A stretch of 64,000 nucleotides of DNA. It comes from a virus. Positions within the stretch are counted from its first letter, which is position 1. Every line of letters begins with the position of its first letter. The DNA lies in the IMG/VR virus record IMGVR_UViG_3300025401_000021, positions 17,601-81,600 of that record. The stretch is one strand, 5' to 3'. Both the position numbers and the translations under genes were made by a program. Shown one piece after another: positions 1 through 7,636 of this stretch. Under the pieces are notes generated by a model, which was not told the origin of the DNA, ran no database searches, and worked only from the letters and a program-made list of their open reading frames with translations.

Positions 1-1531
1 CGGCTTCATTTTTGATCAACACACGAGCATTTGCGGTGACCGCAGTACTATCAATAGTTAATGTAGCATTTGCGGTGCCTGTTAGGGTCGCGCCGATTCC
101 GCTTGATCCGTTGTTATACGTATAGGATGGAAGTATTCCGGCAGTTGCAAGAGTAACATTTTGCTTAACGTCCAAACCTTGTGCTGTAGTATCTACGTAA
201 TTTTTTGTGGCAGCATCTTGAAGATTAATTGGATCGGACAGGTTATTAATATATCTATTGGCAACAGTGATATTACCATTTCCATTAGGAGAAAGATTGA
301 TATTTCCGTTAGCACCAGTTGCGATTGTAATCGCGCCTGTGCTTAAAACGGAGTTGGATATAACATTCGAACCAGTAACGATATTACCAGAAGCATTTAT
401 ATAACCTGCTGCGTTTACACCGGTTGCGGAAACTACCAATTGAGAGGTAGCGTTCCCACCAACATAGTGGTTAATATTACCGCCAGCAGCAATCGCCACA
501 TTAGAACTGCCATTCTGAACAATTCCGGTATTAACGGAAGTTGAAAATACACCAGTTGCAGCGCCAATATTACCTGCATTAGCATTTCCTGATACGTTGA
601 GTCCATTTGCAAAATAAACATTTCCATTTCCAACAAACAGTGCATATGGATTGGTAATAGTCATATTGCCAGTAGCAATAGGTGCACCCTGAATAAAGAA
701 TGTTGCTGCGTTTGTTGCAACAATCGCAGTGTTTGCTGCCGCAAGTGTCGGCGCGGCAATCGCATGAATCGCGGCATTCGCTATAGTTGAACTTGGCGTT
801 GCGATATTATCTATATATGTTGAAGATACTGAACGAATGCCAAAATTAGAAGTAACAATTTGAACATTGCTATTGCCAATTACTTGACCCGAAACGTTGA
901 AATTGTTAGCAGTAACATAGCCATTCACACCGTTAGCAACTACGTTACCATTAAGACTACCCACGAACTGTGAAGCAGTAATTGAGTTATTTGCTAAATT
1001 AGCGTTAATGCCGGTTGACGTAACAGCACTGAACCAACCATTTGATCCAACAGTTACAAATGTAGGATATGCAGTGGTTGCCACTGAAGAGTTGGTGAGG
1101 AATGAGTTAGCAGCAGTGGCGTTTGACACCGAACCAACAACGTTTGAACCATTAATAGATGACAGTCCGGAACCATTTCCTGTGACCACGCCATTTACAT
1201 ATATTCCAGAAGCGGTAACAACAACTACGTTAGATGCACCTGCACTACTCATAGTGATGTTGCCACTATTGATTACTTGAATATTACTGGTTCCGCTATT
1301 CAGGCTGTTAGTGCTTATTGACGTAAATGACAGATTTCCTAAACCATCAGTGGTAATCACTTGTCCAGAGATACCACCACTAATTTTTACATTTCCAATC
1401 ACATTAAGATTTGCGAGGCCAGTTGTGGAAATGTTATTGGTAGTGACATCCCCGTTAGCCAGAATAACAGTCGAATACGGATATTCTCCTACTGAGAATC
1501 CTGCTACTGAATTTAAGGGTCTAACTGCCAT
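1..1531 (-). CDS. Fibre-like virion structural protein (C-terminus cut by window edge)
   Basis: The ORF reads from ATG at 1529-1531 to the window edge without a stop, giving 510 codons (2-1531). It is rich in Gly, Asn, Ser and Thr. Short beta-type repeats of the form TGxGNI, ANIxGN and GSGLSSINGSNVVGSV are typical of trimeric phage fibre shafts. Near the visible end is the segment ATKNYVDTTAQGLDVK, followed by RVLIKNEA. This pair is common in large phage tail or fibre proteins. The N-terminus (MAVRPLNSVAGFSVG) resembles that of the next gene upstream (MTSQPFNSLSGYTAG), so the two are paralogues sharing an attachment module. An AAAGGA ribosome site lies about 10 nt before the ATG, and a GATAAATA late promoter lies just upstream. 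A virion fibre or decoration protein is well supported; the exact location on the particle is not. Confidence 0.75.
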   Translation of the reverse strand, partial: MAVRPLNSVAGFSVGEYPYSTVILANGDVTTNNISTTGLANLNVIGNVKISGGISGQVITTDGLGNLSFTSISTNSLNSGTSNIQVINSGNITMSSAGASNVVVVTASGIYVNGVVTGNGSGLSSINGSNVVGSVSNATAANSFLTNSSVATTAYPTFVTVGSNGWFSAVTSTGINANLANNSITASQFVGSLNGNVVANGVNGYVTANNFNVSGQVIGNSNVQIVTSNFGIRSVSSTYIDNIATPSSTIANAAIHAIAAPTLAAANTAIVATNAATFFIQGAPIATGNMTITNPYALFVGNGNVYFANGLNVSGNANAGNIGAATGVFSTSVNTGIVQNGSSNVAIAAGGNINHYVGGNATSQLVVSATGVNAAGYINASGNIVTGSNVISNSVLSTGAITIATGANGNINLSPNGNGNITVANRYINNLSDPINLQDAATKNYVDTTAQGLDVKQNVTLATAGILPSYTYNNGSSGIGATLTGTANATLTIDSTAVTANARVLIKNEA

Positions 1532-1554
1532 TTTTGCTTATTCCTTTATCTAAT

Positions 1555-1562
1555 TATTTATC
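1555..1562 (-). promoter_or_regulatory. T4-type late promoter element GATAAATA
   Basis: On the minus strand the octamer GATAAATA lies 23 nt before the ATG of the fibre-like gene. It matches the T4 late -10 element (TATAAATA) in seven of eight positions. The same octamer recurs before several other structural genes here. Confidence 0.6.
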
Positions 1563-1571
1563 TTTATGGTC

Positions 1572-3011
1572 TTATCCAGCATATACGGTGATTTGCATTC
1601 TATATACAATGGAGTTTGACGTATCTGGATTAACCAAAAGCTGCACGGCAGGGGGAGTTATAACATTTCCGGCATAATAAGTAACGTCAAATTGCCCAAC
1701 TCCGCCATTGATTTGTAAGCCTGCATATTCAGTATAAGATACCATTCCGGCGTAATATAAAGATGAAATTTTAGCTGACTGTCTTGTGTTGGCAATTGTA
1801 TCAGTAGCAATAATATGGAAATCTACACCAGATATGTTTTGTACCGGAATACTAAACAATACTTGATTGGGAGTTGTGCTAACAGTTGACGCAAAATAGA
1901 CCTCTGATGTTGAGAATTCATATACACCAGAACCAATTTGTAATGCATTTGCAATTAAGTTTCCACCAACGGTAAGAGCATGCGCAAAATTATCATATGT
2001 AAGATATGGGCTTCCACCAAACAATCCATTTGAATTGAACTGGACCTGTGAGTTTGACCCACCGGGAGAAGTGTTTCCCCCGCCGCCCCCGCCGCCGACT
2101 TCCCAACTTAAATTGCCTAATCCATCGGTAGTGAGAACATAGCCATTAAGACCACCAGAAATATGCAAATTTGAGATTGGACCGAGTGAAATATTTGGCG
2201 AGTTCGTAAAGTTTATCTGCCCAAGACCAATCGTAGTGCCGTTTAAGGTAGTATTATTGGTAACTACTAATGTTCCGGTCTGTGTCTGTCCACCCGTTTG
2301 GATATTTGCCGCACTCACATACTGTGAAGATATGATATTTCCTGAAACTGAAAGGTTTGTTAGCGTTCCAGTGCTGGTAATGTTTGGCTGGGAATTTGAT
2401 GTTACGTAATTTGCATATTGTGTTGTAATTCCAGTAAGTCCTGCCCCATTGCCAGAAAAATAGTTACTAACGATATTTCCGGTTGTGTTTATGTTTGTTG
2501 CAACAAGATTTGCTGCATTTATTATTCCTGTGACAGAAAGTGTGTTATTATTCGTATTATATGTGAACCCGGAAGCACCAGCAAATGCACCATTTTGATT
2601 AAACTGGACTTGTGTGTTAGAACCACCCGGTGATCCATTTCCTCCACTTCCTCCGAGAGACCATGTTAGATTTCCAGAACCATCAGTCTGTAAAAAATAG
2701 CCGTTAAGACCACCACCAATTGAAACATTAGATACGTTACCTAAACTTATTTTACTTCCATTCCACGTAACGCTTGGAATACCACCACTTATTCCATTAT
2801 TATTAAATTGAATCTGTGTATTTGAGCCTCCAGCAGGAGCCGAAAAGGGTGCACCATTTGCTAAAAAATAATCATTAGAATAGAAGGCACCAGCGGCAAC
2901 GTTTCCAGAAGTAAAGACGTTGGTAACAACATTTCCGTTGCCATCTACTATTCTTACTGGAGGAATTCCTGCTGTATAACCACTCAATGAGTTAAAGGGC
3001 TGTGATGTCAT
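1572..3011 (-). CDS. Fibre-like virion structural protein, 479 aa
   Basis: The protein has repeated modules of two kinds. One is GGSNTQ(I/V)QFN(N/Q)NG, found three times (about residues 60, 130 and 320), each followed by a short glycine-rich linker. The other is GGLNGY(V/F)LxTDGxGNLxW, found twice. Both are common in T4-like virion fibres. The C-terminal ~110 residues lack these repeats and look like a globular beta domain. The start is ATG at 3011 with a GGA ribosome site 8 nt away. The N-terminal 30 residues are similar to those of the downstream paralogue, which suggests that both plug into the same virion position with different distal ends. No catalytic motif is visible. A fibre or appendage role is inferred from composition and repeats. 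Confidence 0.7.
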   Translation of the reverse strand: MTSQPFNSLSGYTAGIPPVRIVDGNGNVVTNVFTSGNVAAGAFYSNDYFLANGAPFSAPAGGSNTQIQFNNNGISGGIPSVTWNGSKISLGNVSNVSIGGGLNGYFLQTDGSGNLTWSLGGSGGNGSPGGSNTQVQFNQNGAFAGASGFTYNTNNNTLSVTGIINAANLVATNINTTGNIVSNYFSGNGAGLTGITTQYANYVTSNSQPNITSTGTLTNLSVSGNIISSQYVSAANIQTGGQTQTGTLVVTNNTTLNGTTIGLGQINFTNSPNISLGPISNLHISGGLNGYVLTTDGLGNLSWEVGGGGGGGNTSPGGSNSQVQFNSNGLFGGSPYLTYDNFAHALTVGGNLIANALQIGSGVYEFSTSEVYFASTVSTTPNQVLFSIPVQNISGVDFHIIATDTIANTRQSAKISSLYYAGMVSYTEYAGLQINGGVGQFDVTYYAGNVITPPAVQLLVNPDTSNSIVYRMQITVYAG

Positions 3012-3036
3012 GTATTGCTTCCATTATCTTATACTG

Positions 3037-3043
3037 TATTTAG
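3037..3043 (-). promoter_or_regulatory. Late promoter-like element CTAAATA
   Basis: On the minus strand CTAAATAC lies about 25 nt before the ATG at 3011. It shares the TAAATA core with the other late elements in the window. Confidence 0.45.
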
Positions 3044-3087
3044 CCTTAGTATAAATTTAAGGAAGTGCAAAGACAATCGCGAAACGG

Positions 3088-3657
3088 TTAGATAACTGGA
3101 TCAGTTATAACCAATATGTTTCCTCGCAGCATGATATTATCGTTGTGAATGTCTATGATTTCTTCTTTAAACCTGTTCCCAATCATATTACAGGCATATT
3201 TAATTCCGGGCTGTTCTTTTTCAATCTCGTCAATATCACTTATCAATTCGTCGGCATCAGATCGTATTCGCCCCGATTTGTTCTGTATCAGTTTAACATA
3301 TGCTGAAATCTTTTTTGCATATGATGCAGTATCTGGTGTATCGGGTAAAGGAGTCAATTTTTCCATACGAATCGCGTAGTATTCGTCCGTTATCTTCATC
3401 ATCTTGCCTTTAAACTTAGGAAAGTGCGGATTGGGATTACTCATTGCCATATAAACAAATTTCTGATATGCTTCGTCTTCGGAATCAAAAAGTTTGAGGA
3501 CACCATTTTCACCGGGCTTAGCATACACATTAGCAAATATTCCATAACCCAACATTTCATAGCCTGCATTCATAAGAATATTATGTGCTTCTGAACGTTT
3601 TGGTCGGCTTATTTCGTCCAATATCTCTGATTCTGTGAGGAGTTCTGTTATTTTCAT
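3088..3657 (-). CDS. Kinase-fold protein 1 with prohead-type N-terminal peptide
   Basis: This 189-residue protein has kinase-fold landmarks in the right order: a glycine-rich segment LGYGIFANVYAK (36-47), a lysine in VLKLF (K55), a hinge-like RMEKLTP (97-103), a catalytic loop DIHNDN (169-174) and a metal-site-like ITDP (D186). The D-x-H-x-x-N pattern is that of aminoglycoside-phosphotransferase-type kinases. All key residues are present, so activity is plausible; the substrate is unknown. The start is ATG at 3657, because from here the N-terminus (MKITELLTESEILDEISRP) matches the upstream paralogue almost exactly; an upstream extension would overlap that gene. Only 1 nt separates the two genes, so they are co-transcribed. 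The peptide contains ITE and LTE, which fit the L/I-x-E cleavage rule of T4 gp21 protease. Packaging in the head is an inference. Confidence 0.65.
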   Translation of the reverse strand: MKITELLTESEILDEISRPKRSEAHNILMNAGYEMLGYGIFANVYAKPGENGVLKLFDSEDEAYQKFVYMAMSNPNPHFPKFKGKMMKITDEYYAIRMEKLTPLPDTPDTASYAKKISAYVKLIQNKSGRIRSDADELISDIDEIEKEQPGIKYACNMIGNRFKEEIIDIHNDNIMLRGNILVITDPVI

Positions 3658-3658
3658 A

Positions 3659-4219
3659 TTAACATGCCACCGGATCAGTAATAACCAGAACATTTCCACG
3701 CATCATGAAGTTTCCACGGTGCATATCTAACGATCTTCCACGCGTGATGGTTGTTGCTATAGCCTCGCAAGCTTTAGTAATTCCCGGCTGCTTCTTTTCA
3801 ACTTCTTCCATGTTTGCTAAAGAAGCATCACTTGCCTTGCCACTATAGTAAATATCAGAGGTATAATTGTCAATTGCGTACATCATAGTACGCATTTCTA
3901 CATAGTCAATGGGAGATAATCTTTCCATTTGAATGGCGTAGTAATGATTTGTTATCTTCATCAACTTACCTTTAAACTTAGGAAAGTGCGGATTGGGATT
4001 ACTCATTGCAAGATTAATAAATTCAATATAGGCCGTGTCCTTTGCTACAAATAGTTTAAGACAATTTGGAGCATCCTGTTTAGCGTATACATATGCAAAG
4101 GTTCCGGAACCTAATTGTTTGTATCCGGCTCTTCTAAGAATATCTCTTGCATCCATTAAATGAGGACGACTGATTTCATCCAAGATTTCTGATTCTGTGA
4201 GGAGTTCTGATATACGCAT
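3659..4219 (-). CDS. Kinase-fold protein 2 with prohead-type N-terminal peptide
   Basis: This 186-residue paralogue of the next gene has the same order of kinase-fold motifs: LGSGTFAYVYAK (36-47), K55 in CLKLF, hinge QMERLSP (97-103), catalytic loop DMHRGN (165-170) and ITDP (D182). Between the hinge and the catalytic loop the two paralogues diverge strongly, while SNPNPHFPKFKGK (73-85) is nearly identical. That pattern suggests a shared scaffold with different targets. The N-terminus MRISELLTESEILDEISRP again carries I-S-E and L-T-E, possible gp21-type cleavage sites. The ATG is preceded by a CTAAATA element only 4 nt away, so a transcript from there would have almost no leader. Kinase-type fold is fairly secure; the phosphoryl acceptor, and whether it is injected with the DNA as T4 Alt is, are not shown. 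Confidence 0.65.
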   Translation of the reverse strand: MRISELLTESEILDEISRPHLMDARDILRRAGYKQLGSGTFAYVYAKQDAPNCLKLFVAKDTAYIEFINLAMSNPNPHFPKFKGKLMKITNHYYAIQMERLSPIDYVEMRTMMYAIDNYTSDIYYSGKASDASLANMEEVEKKQPGITKACEAIATTITRGRSLDMHRGNFMMRGNVLVITDPVAC

Positions 4220-4223
4220 GATG

Positions 4224-4230
4224 TATTTAG
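4224..4230 (-). promoter_or_regulatory. Late promoter-like element CTAAATA, 4 nt before an ATG
   Basis: On the minus strand the sequence reads CTAAATA, CATC, ATG (4219). It overlaps the stop codon of the acetyltransferase gene. With T4 late promoter geometry, transcription would begin at or next to the start codon. Confidence 0.4.
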
Positions 4231-4781
4231 TCTATGTATGGCTCATATGCCTCCTTAACAAATCCACCACCATTATACATCGGCCAGTTAAACTCACCGT
4301 CATTTTCCAATACGAGACGCCATGGTGTGACCTCTACATAGCTATAAAATTTATCCAGTGTGTCTATACTAAAAGGCGCATTCTCTCCGGTATTCACATT
4401 GTGCCAGTATTTGTTAAAACGTGATAGTCCCTTGATAACTTCCTGCATATCCTTAGAATGAACACTACCCAAAATTAATGGTGAACGATTTAGTCTGGTC
4501 TTAAAAAACCACAATAACATTGACAAAATCTTCTTGCCTCTGTAATCTGGACTAACATAAACGTTATCTACGGTGTTCTCGTCTGTTAGCGAACAACATG
4601 CCACGAAAGCTGTATCATCCCACAATGAATAATAGTTACTACCATCATGTAAGACTTTAAAGTCTTCAATGTCTGCTACATGTTTACCATTTTTATACCA
4701 TTGGTCTTTATTGTTTTGTACAAATTGTTCTGCCTGTTTTGAGAGGTCTGGTCCTCTCATTGTCATTTCACTGATTTTCAT
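4227..4781 (-). CDS. GNAT-family acetyltransferase with prohead-type N-terminal peptide
   Basis: The 184-residue protein has the GNAT core. A beta-strand region ends in VDNVYVSPDYRGKKILSMLL (71-90), in which RGKKI forms the acetyl-CoA pyrophosphate loop (Q/R-x-x-G-x-G/A) and is followed by the usual helix. A basal strand ILGSVHS follows. It would transfer an acetyl group from acetyl-CoA to an amine on a protein or small molecule. The N-terminus MKISEMTMRG contains I-S-E at residues 3-5, as in neighbouring genes. The start codon overlaps the stop of the preceding gene (TAATG), indicating translational coupling. Its place among head genes and its shared N-terminal motif suggest a virion-packaged host-modifying enzyme, by analogy with packaged T4 Alt; this is inference. 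Confidence 0.7.
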   Translation of the reverse strand: MKISEMTMRGPDLSKQAEQFVQNNKDQWYKNGKHVADIEDFKVLHDGSNYYSLWDDTAFVACCSLTDENTVDNVYVSPDYRGKKILSMLLWFFKTRLNRSPLILGSVHSKDMQEVIKGLSRFNKYWHNVNTGENAPFSIDTLDKFYSYVEVTPWRLVLENDGEFNWPMYNGGGFVKEAYEPYID

Positions 4782-5035
4782 TACTCATCTTCGGCTTCTG
4801 AATGGTTCAGAACTTCCTGTAGTAATTCATCCGTTGTCCAGCCAGACTGACTAAGGATTTGAATGGAACTTATAAAGAGAGTGAAAATTGATGAAGTATA
4901 GTCAAAGTTTGGAAGTACTCCTTCTTTCATGTGAAGTTCTTCAATTGCCTTTTCTGCTTCTCTGTTGCATACATCCAGATCAAAGTAATATACTGTTCCG
5001 TCTTCAAGGATTTCAACACACTCATTGTCTTTCAT
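4781..5035 (-). CDS. Small acidic protein of unknown function, 84 aa
   Basis: I do not recognise this protein. From ATG at 5035 it begins MKDNECVEILEDGTVYYFD and is acidic overall. It has a hydrophobic helix-like centre (SSIFTLFISSIQIL) and an acidic end (NHSEAEDE). The ORF could be read from a TTG at 5068, but that codon lies inside the preceding gene and lacks a ribosome site, while the ATG at 5035 has AAGGA about 10 nt upstream. Its stop overlaps the acetyltransferase start by one base, so it is translated as part of the same operon. No prohead-type N-terminal motif is present. Confidence 0.6.
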   Translation of the reverse strand: MKDNECVEILEDGTVYYFDLDVCNREAEKAIEELHMKEGVLPNFDYTSSIFTLFISSIQILSQSGWTTDELLQEVLNHSEAEDE

Positions 5036-5048
5036 TTCATCTTTTCCT

Positions 5049-5345
5049 TTAAATAAGTTGCGTAGCAAGTTGATTCAAATTGGCAATCATCTTTCTCACT
5101 TTATTTTGTAGCGCAATGATATCTGGGTCAGTAGGATCAAATGGGTTAGCATCAATGAAATCTTTGGCGCGGCTATTGAAGTGATCCATTAACTCATGTG
5201 CTATCTGATATTTGTTTCGGTGTTTAACCTTAAGTACTATTCGTGAGAAATTTTCTGCATTGTTATATTCTGTATCAAAGTCAAAGTCAAACTCCATAAG
5301 ATTTTTCCAAACCATATTCTTTTCAGTAATTTCATTGATCTTCAT
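5049..5345 (-). CDS. Small protein with prohead-type N-terminal peptide, 98 aa
   Basis: The protein is of unknown function. It begins MKINEITEKNMVWKNLMEF, carrying I-N-E and I-T-E in the first eight residues, the same layout as the kinase-like and acetyltransferase genes downstream. The rest is mixed helical with an acidic patch (EFDFDFDTEY), a central helix (YQIAHELMDHFNSRAKDF) and a C-terminal helix (IIALQNKVRKMIANLNQLA). No enzyme motif is visible. It overlaps the preceding small gene by 14 nt, so the operon is tightly packed. A head-internal protein is possible because of the N-terminus. Confidence 0.65.
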   Translation of the reverse strand: MKINEITEKNMVWKNLMEFDFDFDTEYNNAENFSRIVLKVKHRNKYQIAHELMDHFNSRAKDFIDANPFDPTDPDIIALQNKVRKMIANLNQLATQLI

Positions 5346-5496
5346 CCGAAATTCCCAGTTCTTGATATAGTTCCTTAAGTGCTTGTGTAGATTTTTCTAT
5401 ATTTTCTTTTCCTCTCCGCACCAATTCTTCACAGAACTCTTTAGTGAGCATCTGTGGTTCCTTTTTATATTCGTTGATTGGCTCTTCTTCATTCAT
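5332..5496 (-). CDS. Small highly charged protein, 54 aa
   Basis: The ORF starts at ATG 5494-5496 with AAGGA 9 nt upstream and ends TGA at 5332, inside the start of the next gene. The protein begins MNEEEPINEYKK and continues as a charged, probably helical chain (KEFCEELVRRGKENIEKS). It fills what would otherwise be a 150-nt gap. Good ribosome site, tight packing with both neighbours (2 nt gap, 14 nt overlap) and codon pattern support it as real. Function unknown. Confidence 0.55.
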   Translation of the reverse strand: MNEEEPINEYKKEPQMLTKEFCEELVRRGKENIEKSTQALKELYQELGISDEDQ

Positions 5497-5498
5497 AT

Positions 5499-6299
5499 TC
5501 ACTTGTCCTTATTGTTCTTACAGTTATCACCGTGCCAACGTTTATACATCCCAACACTCGCAGTTTTTCCACAATGTTCACAGGTTTTCTTTTGTTGTGA
5601 TGGATGTTTACCTTCGGCTAACATTTTAAGATTCGTGTCTGATCCAACAAGATTATGATTTCCTTCATCAATCCGTTTCTGATTCAACTCCGGACCAAGG
5701 AAATTATGACGACCTTCTTCAACTAACCTTTTATTAAGTTTTCCTTGGTAGTTTGGACTTTTACCATCTTGCCAATGGTGTGTCCCATTAGTAGCATTTA
5801 CGGTTGATGGGTTGTTAGTCAAGGTATTGTGTGTTCCACGTTCATATGCCAATTTGGCGTTTCTTCCATCTTTGTTTGGATTATCGTTTCCCAAAAAATT
5901 GTGACTCCCGTCTTTAACCCTATTAAGCTGTTGGTTCCTAAAATCTTCTTTTCTTTCCGGATTTCGCTTTAGCCAGTGATTATCTCCGGATATCTTTGCC
6001 GCTATCTCGGGATTTCGCATCGGATTATTATCACCGGAATCAAATCCAATGGGATCAATGTTATTATTCATGCAATTGGGTTTACCATAATGTTCTGTGA
6101 GATATTCGCCTTCACGTTTAACCAGCGTGTCAAAATCATCAACAAACTCCAATATTTCACGAGTCAGTGATGATTTATCTTTAATGGACAATGGCCATTT
6201 ACCTGACCCAACATAACCATCTTCTATGTTGTCGGTGCTATGTCTGCCAATATAGTATTTGCCGTTTTTGTGAGTTGTTTTGTAAATAAAATGTTTCAT
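5499..6299 (-). CDS. GIY-YIG homing endonuclease with NUMOD-like repeats
   Basis: The protein (266 residues from ATG at 6299) begins MKHFIYKTTHKNGKYYIGRH, the GIY-YIG signature (FIY, then YYIG). The conserved arginine follows in GRH and a glutamate lies further on in REGEYLTEHYG. The C-terminal half has six spaced copies of a G-x-H-N-like motif (GSHNFLG, GTHNTLT, GTHHWQD, GRHNFLG, GNHNLVG, GKHPSQQ), resembling NUMOD DNA-binding modules. It ends with a Cys/His knuckle CEHCG...HGDNC that may bind zinc. Such enzymes cut an allele lacking the gene and copy themselves in. It is free-standing, lying just after the capsid gene and its terminator. The ATG at 6299 is chosen because GATAAATA lies exactly 5 nt before it and the GIY-YIG fold starts there; an in-frame ATG at 6314 also exists. 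No clear Shine-Dalgarno site is present. Confidence 0.85.
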   Translation of the reverse strand: MKHFIYKTTHKNGKYYIGRHSTDNIEDGYVGSGKWPLSIKDKSSLTREILEFVDDFDTLVKREGEYLTEHYGKPNCMNNNIDPIGFDSGDNNPMRNPEIAAKISGDNHWLKRNPERKEDFRNQQLNRVKDGSHNFLGNDNPNKDGRNAKLAYERGTHNTLTNNPSTVNATNGTHHWQDGKSPNYQGKLNKRLVEEGRHNFLGPELNQKRIDEGNHNLVGSDTNLKMLAEGKHPSQQKKTCEHCGKTASVGMYKRWHGDNCKNNKDK

Positions 6300-6304
6300 A
6301 CTTT

Positions 6305-6312
6305 TATTTATC
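6305..6312 (-). promoter_or_regulatory. Late promoter GATAAATA exactly 5 nt before an ATG
   Basis: On the minus strand the sequence is GATAAATA, AAAGT, ATG (6299). In T4 late promoters initiation occurs about 6 nt after the octamer, which here is the A of the start codon. This predicts a leaderless message for the endonuclease. Confidence 0.55.
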
Positions 6313-6345
6313 ATAGTCAGCAGCATTTGTCAATTATAAACAAAA

Positions 6346-6375
6346 GAAAAGGAGAGAATTTCTTCTCTCCTTTTC
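6346..6375. terminator. Bidirectional rho-independent terminator after the capsid gene
   Basis: A perfect 13-bp stem (left arm from 6346, right arm ending 6375) encloses a 4-nt loop, TTTC. On the minus strand it is followed by TTTTGTTT, and on the plus strand by CATTTTTTTG. It lies 40 nt beyond the stop of the major capsid gene and separates that strongly expressed gene from the endonuclease. Confidence 0.85.
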
Positions 6376-6414
6376 CATTTTTTTGCTTTACTTTCGTAAT
6401 AAGTTGTGTTAAAC

Positions 6415-7611
6415 TTATTGGAACGTCAAATTTTGGACCGCAATTTCTCCAACGTAATCCGCAGCATTCCCAAAACTTGAGGCAGTGTTGGTAAGCTCGA
6501 TATATCCGTAGCGCGTCATAAAGCTTACGACTGGTTCGAAAGTTGACGGATCAAGGACAACGCCAGATGACATCAACGGAATGTATGGGCAATAGAACGC
6601 TGCTGCGTCAGTTTCAGATGAACCCTTATAACCAACCAATACTGGCTGAGTGTCAGGTGCATATGAGTTAACGAATACGCGCATTGCACCATTCAAAGTA
6701 CCAACGAACTTGGTGTTAGTTGGAGCTTCAAATGTACCTTCTGTTGTACGTGCAAATGCAGAAGTAGTTGCTGATTGAAGAACAGTCAATGATGCTGGTG
6801 AAACAACAGCCCAATTACCTGCACCGCGACGAGTGCGCTGTGCGATCAAGTTTGCAACGCGGTTGATAAGAACAGCAAGAGCAGCATGTTCGTCACCAAC
6901 GTAAGTAGCAGTACCTGAAACAGTTGCTTGGTTGAAGGTGTATTCAGTTGATGCAAGAGTTGCCAATGAAAGCAAGATTTCCTGATCGATTTCAGCAGTA
7001 ATTTCCTGTGCAAGTGCTGCCATGATTTCTGCTTCAACGTCAATCCCGTGTTGTGATTGAGCGTCCTGAGCAGCTTCAAAAGTCCAACGTGCTTGCAATT
7101 TACGTGACTTGGCTTCAACAGCCTGTCTGAGGATTTGTACGCTGATCTGCTTACCACCGTCGCCTTCAAGTGAAGCAGTGTCCGCACCAGTGTAATAATT
7201 AGTGCTTGTAGTTGCTGCTGGTACGCGGGAATATGCCTGCGCGATCTTGAATGGTGAAAGTGCTTCTTCACCAGCAACGACCGAAGTCTGTGCTGCTGAG
7301 TTGTCAGTCAATGACTGAGCGTAACGAACACGAAGAGTGTGAATCTGTCCAACTGGACCAGTCATTGGCTGAACGCCTACGAGTTCGTTTGCAATAACAG
7401 TTGGCATAACACGGCGAATAACTGGAAGAATAACGCGGTTTAGAGTTGCGATATTACCAGCAGTAGTCGTGCCAGCAGAAGATTCTGCAAGCAACTGCTT
7501 TTTAGTATTTTCAAGGATAACACCCATTGTTGAGCGACGATTGCCCTTTAAGCCTTCAAGCAGAGCATCTTTTGTTTCGCCCCAACGGCTTTCTAATAGT
7601 ACTTTTGACAT
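6415..7611 (-). CDS. 23: Major capsid protein (gp23-like)
   Basis: This 398-residue protein is the T4 gp23-type capsid subunit with the HK97 fold. The segment NRVILPVIRRVMPTVIANEL (near residue 60), followed by VGVQPMTGPVGQI, is the conserved start of the mature chain. The N-terminal ~43 residues form the charged delta domain and end KQLLAE, then SSAG, a good site for prohead protease after E43 (L-A-E), so the mature protein should begin near S44. It is shorter than T4 gp23 (about 520 residues), as is usual in environmental T4-like phages. It lies in the order gp20, core, gp21, gp22, gp23, has an AGGAGA ribosome site, and is closed by a strong terminator. It forms the hexamers of the head. 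Confidence 0.97.
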   Translation of the reverse strand: MSKVLLESRWGETKDALLEGLKGNRRSTMGVILENTKKQLLAESSAGTTTAGNIATLNRVILPVIRRVMPTVIANELVGVQPMTGPVGQIHTLRVRYAQSLTDNSAAQTSVVAGEEALSPFKIAQAYSRVPAATTSTNYYTGADTASLEGDGGKQISVQILRQAVEAKSRKLQARWTFEAAQDAQSQHGIDVEAEIMAALAQEITAEIDQEILLSLATLASTEYTFNQATVSGTATYVGDEHAALAVLINRVANLIAQRTRRGAGNWAVVSPASLTVLQSATTSAFARTTEGTFEAPTNTKFVGTLNGAMRVFVNSYAPDTQPVLVGYKGSSETDAAAFYCPYIPLMSSGVVLDPSTFEPVVSFMTRYGYIELTNTASSFGNAADYVGEIAVQNLTFQ

Positions 7612-7636
7612 GTTTATATCTCCTAATATGTCTTTA

